NCBI RefSeq assembly: GCF_029714205.1
Contig: NZ_CP121648.1
Coordinates: 2,418,001 to 2,482,000 of the forward strand
Source: Methylobacterium sp. CB376
GTDB lineage: Bacteria > Pseudomonadota > Alphaproteobacteria > Rhizobiales > Beijerinckiaceae
Length of the DNA stretch: 64,000 nt
Reading direction: 5' to 3'
This document shows positions 61,133 through 64,000 of the stretch, piece by piece. The first letter of the stretch is position 1. Each line of letters opens with the position of its first letter. The notes under the pieces were generated by a model that saw only the letters and a list, made by a program, of their open reading frames with translations, made no database searches and was not told the origin of the DNA. The translations under genes and the position numbers were made by a program.

Positions 61133-61603
61133 CTACAGCGGCAGAAGGCCGTCGCTCTTGACCTCCTCCATCACCGCGTAGGTGCGCGTCTCGGTCACGC
61201 CCGGCAGGGCGAGCAGCACCTCGCCGAGGAAGCGGCGATAGGCCGGCATGTCGGCGACCCGGGTCTTGACGAGGTAGTCGAAGCCGCCCCCGACCATGTG
61301 GCACTCCAGCACCTCCGGCGCCCGCCGCACGGCCGCGGCGAAGCGCGCGAAGATGTCCGGGGTCGTCTTGTCGAGGGAGACTTCCACGAAGACGAGGAGG
61401 CTGAGGCCGAGCCGGTGCGGGTCGAGCCGCGCGCCGAAGCCGGTGATGACCCCCTCCTTCTGCAGGCGCCGCAGCCGCTCCCCGGTCGCGGTCGGGGACA
61501 GCCCGATCCGCTCCGCGAGGTCCACGGTGGCGATCCGCCCCTCCCGCTGCAGCACGCCGAGGATCCGCCTGTCGGTGCGGTCGAGTCCTCCCGCGGATGT
61601 CAC
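61133..61603 (-). CDS. Lrp/AsnC-family regulator, probable PutR
   Basis: A 156-residue Lrp-family regulator. The N-terminal HTH is LDRTDRRILGVLQREGRIATVDLAERIGLSPTATGERLRRLQKEGVI. The C-terminal RAM ligand domain includes VFVEVSLDKTTPDIF, VLECHMVGGGFDYLVKTRVADMPAYRRFL and LPGVTETRTYAVMEEVKS. It is divergent from putA with a 112-bp gap, the arrangement of the proline-responsive activator PutR in Rhizobiales, so that role is likely but inferred. The start is GTG 61603. Confidence 0.88.
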   Translation of the reverse strand: MTSAGGLDRTDRRILGVLQREGRIATVDLAERIGLSPTATGERLRRLQKEGVITGFGARLDPHRLGLSLLVFVEVSLDKTTPDIFARFAAAVRRAPEVLECHMVGGGFDYLVKTRVADMPAYRRFLGEVLLALPGVTETRTYAVMEEVKSDGLLPL

Positions 61604-61651
61604 GGCCGAATGCTCCTATTGCCGCCGATCCGGCGCCTCGGCCGGGTTTAT

Positions 61652-61666
61652 CGCCGTCGAACGGCG
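61652..61666. promoter_or_regulatory. palindrome in the putR-putA divergent region
   Basis: CGCCGT-CGA-ACGGCG (6-bp arms, 3-nt centre) lies roughly midway in the divergent region, 50 bp upstream of putA. It could be an Lrp-type operator, but short GC palindromes are common in this DNA. Confidence 0.3.
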
Positions 61667-61715
61667 GCGTCACCGGGGTTAGGCTGGGACTCGCCGCTCT
61701 CCCAGGGTCCCCCCG

Positions 61716-64000
61716 ATGCCCGCCCCGCTTCCGCTCTTCCAGGCCCCCTACGCCTCCGACGACGTCGCCCTCGCGCGCGCCCTCTTCGCGGGCGCCGCCC
61801 TGCCGCCTTCCCGCGAGGCGCGGGTCGATGCCCTCGCCCGCGACCTCGTCGGGGCGATCCGGGCCGAGGCCGGGCGGATCGGCGGCGTCGAGGCGCTGCT
61901 GCGCGAATACGCGCTGTCCACCAAGGAGGGCCTCGCCCTGATGGTGCTGGCCGAGGCGCTGCTGCGGGTGCCGGACGCCGCCACCGCCGACCGGCTGATC
62001 GAGGACAAGCTGCGGCTCGGGGGCTTCGACCTCCACGCCACCCGCTCGGAGGCGCTGCTCGTCCACGCCTCCGCCTGGGCCCTCGGCCTCTCGGCCCGGA
62101 TCATCCAGCCCGGCGAGACCCCCGAGGGCATCCTGCACGGCCTCGCCCGCCGCCTCGGCCTGCCCGCCGTGCGCCAGGCCGCGCGCCAGGCCATGCGGGT
62201 GATGGGCAACCACTTCGTCCTCGGCGAGACGATCGAGGCGGCGCTCAAGCGCGCCGGCAGCGGTCAGGGCCGGCTCTACCGCTACTCCTTCGACATGCTC
62301 GGGGAGGGGGCGCGCACGGCCGAGGACGCGGCCGGCTACGCGGAGGCCTACCGGGCGGCGATCGAGGCGATCGGCCGCGCCGCCGGCAACCGGCCGCTGC
62401 CGGACCGGCCCGGCATCTCGGTCAAGCTCTCGGCCCTGAACCCGCGCTACGAGCCCCTGAGCCGCGGCCGGGTGATGGACGAACTCGTGCCGGTGCTGCT
62501 CTCCCTGGCGCGGGCGGCCCGCGCCCACGACCTCAACTTCACGGTCGATGCCGAGGAGGCGGACCGGCTCGAACTCTCCCTCGACGTCGTCGCGGCGGTG
62601 CTGGCCGATCCCTCCCTCGCCGGCTGGGACGGGTTCGGCCTCGCGGTCCAGGCCTATCAGAAGCGCTGCCTGGCGGTGATCGACCACGTGGCGCTGCTGG
62701 CCGAGCGCCTGGACCGGCGCCTGATGGTCCGCCTCGTCAAGGGCGCCTACTGGGACACCGAGGTGAAGCGCGCCCAGGAGCGGGGGCTTGCCGACTTCCC
62801 CGTCTTCACCCGCAAGAGCATGACGGACCTGAACTACCTCGCGGCCGCCGAGCGGCTGCTGGCGCACCGGCCGCGGCTCTTCCCGCAATTCGCCACCCAC
62901 AACGCGCTCACGGTCGCCTCCATCGTCGAGCGGGCGGGGCCCGATCCGGGCAGCTACGAGTTCCAGCGCCTGCACGGCATGGGCGAGGCGCTCTACGCGC
63001 ACCTGCTCGCGGCCGTGCCCGGGACGGCCTGCCGCACCTACGCGCCCGTCGGGGGCCACCGCGACCTCCTCGCCTACCTGGTGCGCCGCCTCCTGGAGAA
63101 CGGGGCCAATTCCTCCTTCGTCTCGCAGGCGGCGGATCCCGCGGTGCCGGTGGCGACGCTGCTGCGCCGGCCGGCCGAGAGCGTCGGCGCGCCCGAGCAG
63201 GCCCGCCACGCGGGTCTGCGCCGGGCGCGCGACCTGTTCGCCCCCGACCGTGCGAACTCCGCGGGCGTCGAGTTCGGGGATCGGCGCGCCCTCGCGGCGC
63301 TGCTCGGCGAGATCCGCGCGGCCGCCGGCCCGGGCGAGGCCGCGCCGCTCGTCGACGGCCGCGCCGAGGCCGGGGCCGCGCGCCCGGTCCTCAGCCCGAT
63401 CGACGGGGGCCCTCTCGGCCGCGTCGCGGAAGCCTCCCCGGAGACCGCCGACCGGGCCGTCGCGGCGGCGCGCGCGGGGTTCCGGAGCTGGAGCCGCGTG
63501 CCGGCCGAGAGCCGCGCCGCCGCGCTCGACCGCGCCGCCGACGCGCTGGAGGCGGCGCGCGGACGGCTCCTCCACCTGCTCCAGGCCGAGGCCGGCAAGA
63601 CCCTCGACGACGCCCAGGCCGAGCTGCGCGAGGCGGTGGATTTCTGCCGCTACTACGCCTGCGAGGGACGGCGCCTGTTCGGCGAGCCCCTCGCCCTGCC
63701 GGGGCCGGCCGGGGAGAGCAACCGCCTCGCCCTGCGCGGCCGGGGCGTGTTCGTGGCGATCTCGCCCTGGAACTTCCCGCTCGCCATCTTCACCGGGCAG
63801 GTCGCCGCGGCCCTGATGGCCGGCAACGCCGTGGTGGCCAAGCCCGCCGAGCAGACCCCCCTCGTCGCCGCCGAGGCCGTGCGCCTCCTCCACGGCGCCG
63901 GCATCCCGCCCGCCGCCCTGCAGTTCGTGCCCGGGGACGGCGCGGTGGGCGCGCGGCTCGTCGCCCATCCGGCCGTGGCGGGCGTCGCCTTCACGGGCTC
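61716..64000 (+). CDS. putA: bifunctional proline dehydrogenase/P5C dehydrogenase, N-terminal part
   Basis: The visible part is 761 residues; the gene runs off the window. There is no ribbon-helix-helix DNA-binding domain at the N-terminus (MPAPLPLFQAPYASDDV), so this PutA is not its own repressor, consistent with the divergent Lrp gene. The helical arm and the proline dehydrogenase barrel occupy ~150-520 (MRVMGNHFVLGETIEAAL, YSFDMLGEGARTAEDA, ISVKLSALNPRYEPL, RLVKGAYWDTEVKRAQ, FATHNALTVA, YEFQRLHGMGEALY). The aldehyde dehydrogenase domain begins near 560 (RPVLSPIDGGPLGRV; FVAISPWNFPLAIFTGQVAAALMAGNAVVAKPAEQTPLVA). Proline is oxidised to glutamate. Confidence 0.95.
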   Translation, partial: MPAPLPLFQAPYASDDVALARALFAGAALPPSREARVDALARDLVGAIRAEAGRIGGVEALLREYALSTKEGLALMVLAEALLRVPDAATADRLIEDKLRLGGFDLHATRSEALLVHASAWALGLSARIIQPGETPEGILHGLARRLGLPAVRQAARQAMRVMGNHFVLGETIEAALKRAGSGQGRLYRYSFDMLGEGARTAEDAAGYAEAYRAAIEAIGRAAGNRPLPDRPGISVKLSALNPRYEPLSRGRVMDELVPVLLSLARAARAHDLNFTVDAEEADRLELSLDVVAAVLADPSLAGWDGFGLAVQAYQKRCLAVIDHVALLAERLDRRLMVRLVKGAYWDTEVKRAQERGLADFPVFTRKSMTDLNYLAAAERLLAHRPRLFPQFATHNALTVASIVERAGPDPGSYEFQRLHGMGEALYAHLLAAVPGTACRTYAPVGGHRDLLAYLVRRLLENGANSSFVSQAADPAVPVATLLRRPAESVGAPEQARHAGLRRARDLFAPDRANSAGVEFGDRRALAALLGEIRAAAGPGEAAPLVDGRAEAGAARPVLSPIDGGPLGRVAEASPETADRAVAAARAGFRSWSRVPAESRAAALDRAADALEAARGRLLHLLQAEAGKTLDDAQAELREAVDFCRYYACEGRRLFGEPLALPGPAGESNRLALRGRGVFVAISPWNFPLAIFTGQVAAALMAGNAVVAKPAEQTPLVAAEAVRLLHGAGIPPAALQFVPGDGAVGARLVAHPAVAGVAFTG

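Noticed and set aside
60459..63968. 1169-residue minus-strand open frame across putA and the Lrp gene
   Set aside because: Only its last ~200 residues (nitroreductase) are real; the rest is antisense to conserved putA and the regulator.

Overview
The window is very GC-rich chromosomal DNA (well above 70% G+C by eye) from an alphaproteobacterium. The best fit is the Hyphomicrobiales, and Methylobacteriaceae in particular. The reasons are the clustered mdh-sucCD-sucA-sucB-lpdA operon, a CpdR-type response regulator, a long-form HPF beside PtsN, RpoN near LptB, OhrR, and an ftsEX/DUF218 block. I see no rRNA, tRNA, insertion sequence, prophage or CRISPR array. Two genes carry apparent frameshifts in C-rich runs, and the last gene (putA) and the first gene (PAS protein) run off the window.

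Layout. 1-2.2 kb: a PAS sensory protein and a NarL/LuxR response regulator, both on the minus strand. 2.2-11.5 kb: a plus-strand nitrogen-scavenging block. It holds an AtzG/AtzE/AtzH-like (HpxX/Y/Z-like) amidohydrolase trio, then a textbook sigma-54 promoter, then a Tsx-like outer-membrane channel, 8-oxoguanine deaminase and a complete BMP-type nucleoside/purine ABC importer. 11.9-21.5 kb: housekeeping and accessory genes (secreted protein, NUDIX, OhrR, SelA, NlpC/P60, AzlCD, SDR, GNAT, ZapE, TetR). 21.8-32.1 kb: TCA-cycle operon mdh-sucC-sucD-sucA-yciI-sucB-SDR-lpdA, ending in a perfect 36-nt palindrome shared with convergent aroB-aroK. 34-40.3 kb: xerD, EVE-domain protein, PRC-barrel, MepA, MsrA, HAD phosphatase and FMN reductase. 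40.4-49 kb, minus strand: hybrid histidine kinase, RpoN, LptB, GrpE and GlnD. 49.2-54.1 kb: a sulfonate/nitrate-type ABC transporter, OsmC, HPF, PtsN and a small secreted protein. 54.2-58.6 kb: DUF218, FtsX and FtsE on the minus strand, facing a frameshifted zinc-ribbon protein, Hpt and CpdR. 58.8-64 kb: AMP-dependent acyl-CoA synthetase, nitroreductase, an Lrp regulator and divergent putA.

How it fits together. The window is rich in nitrogen control (RpoN, GlnD, PtsN) and nitrogen acquisition (purine import and deamination, carboxybiuret/oxalurate-type hydrolases, proline catabolism). The most interesting signal is a perfect -24/-12 element in front of the purine-uptake operon, with RpoN itself encoded 38 kb away. 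A second near-perfect -24/-12 element lies just upstream of rpoN on the opposite strand and may be an autoregulatory site. Other unusual features are three in-frame 15-bp tandem arrays (two forming signal-peptide hydrophobic cores), GC-only hairpins at most tail-to-tail gene junctions, and the two apparent frameshifts in sucB and the zinc-ribbon gene.
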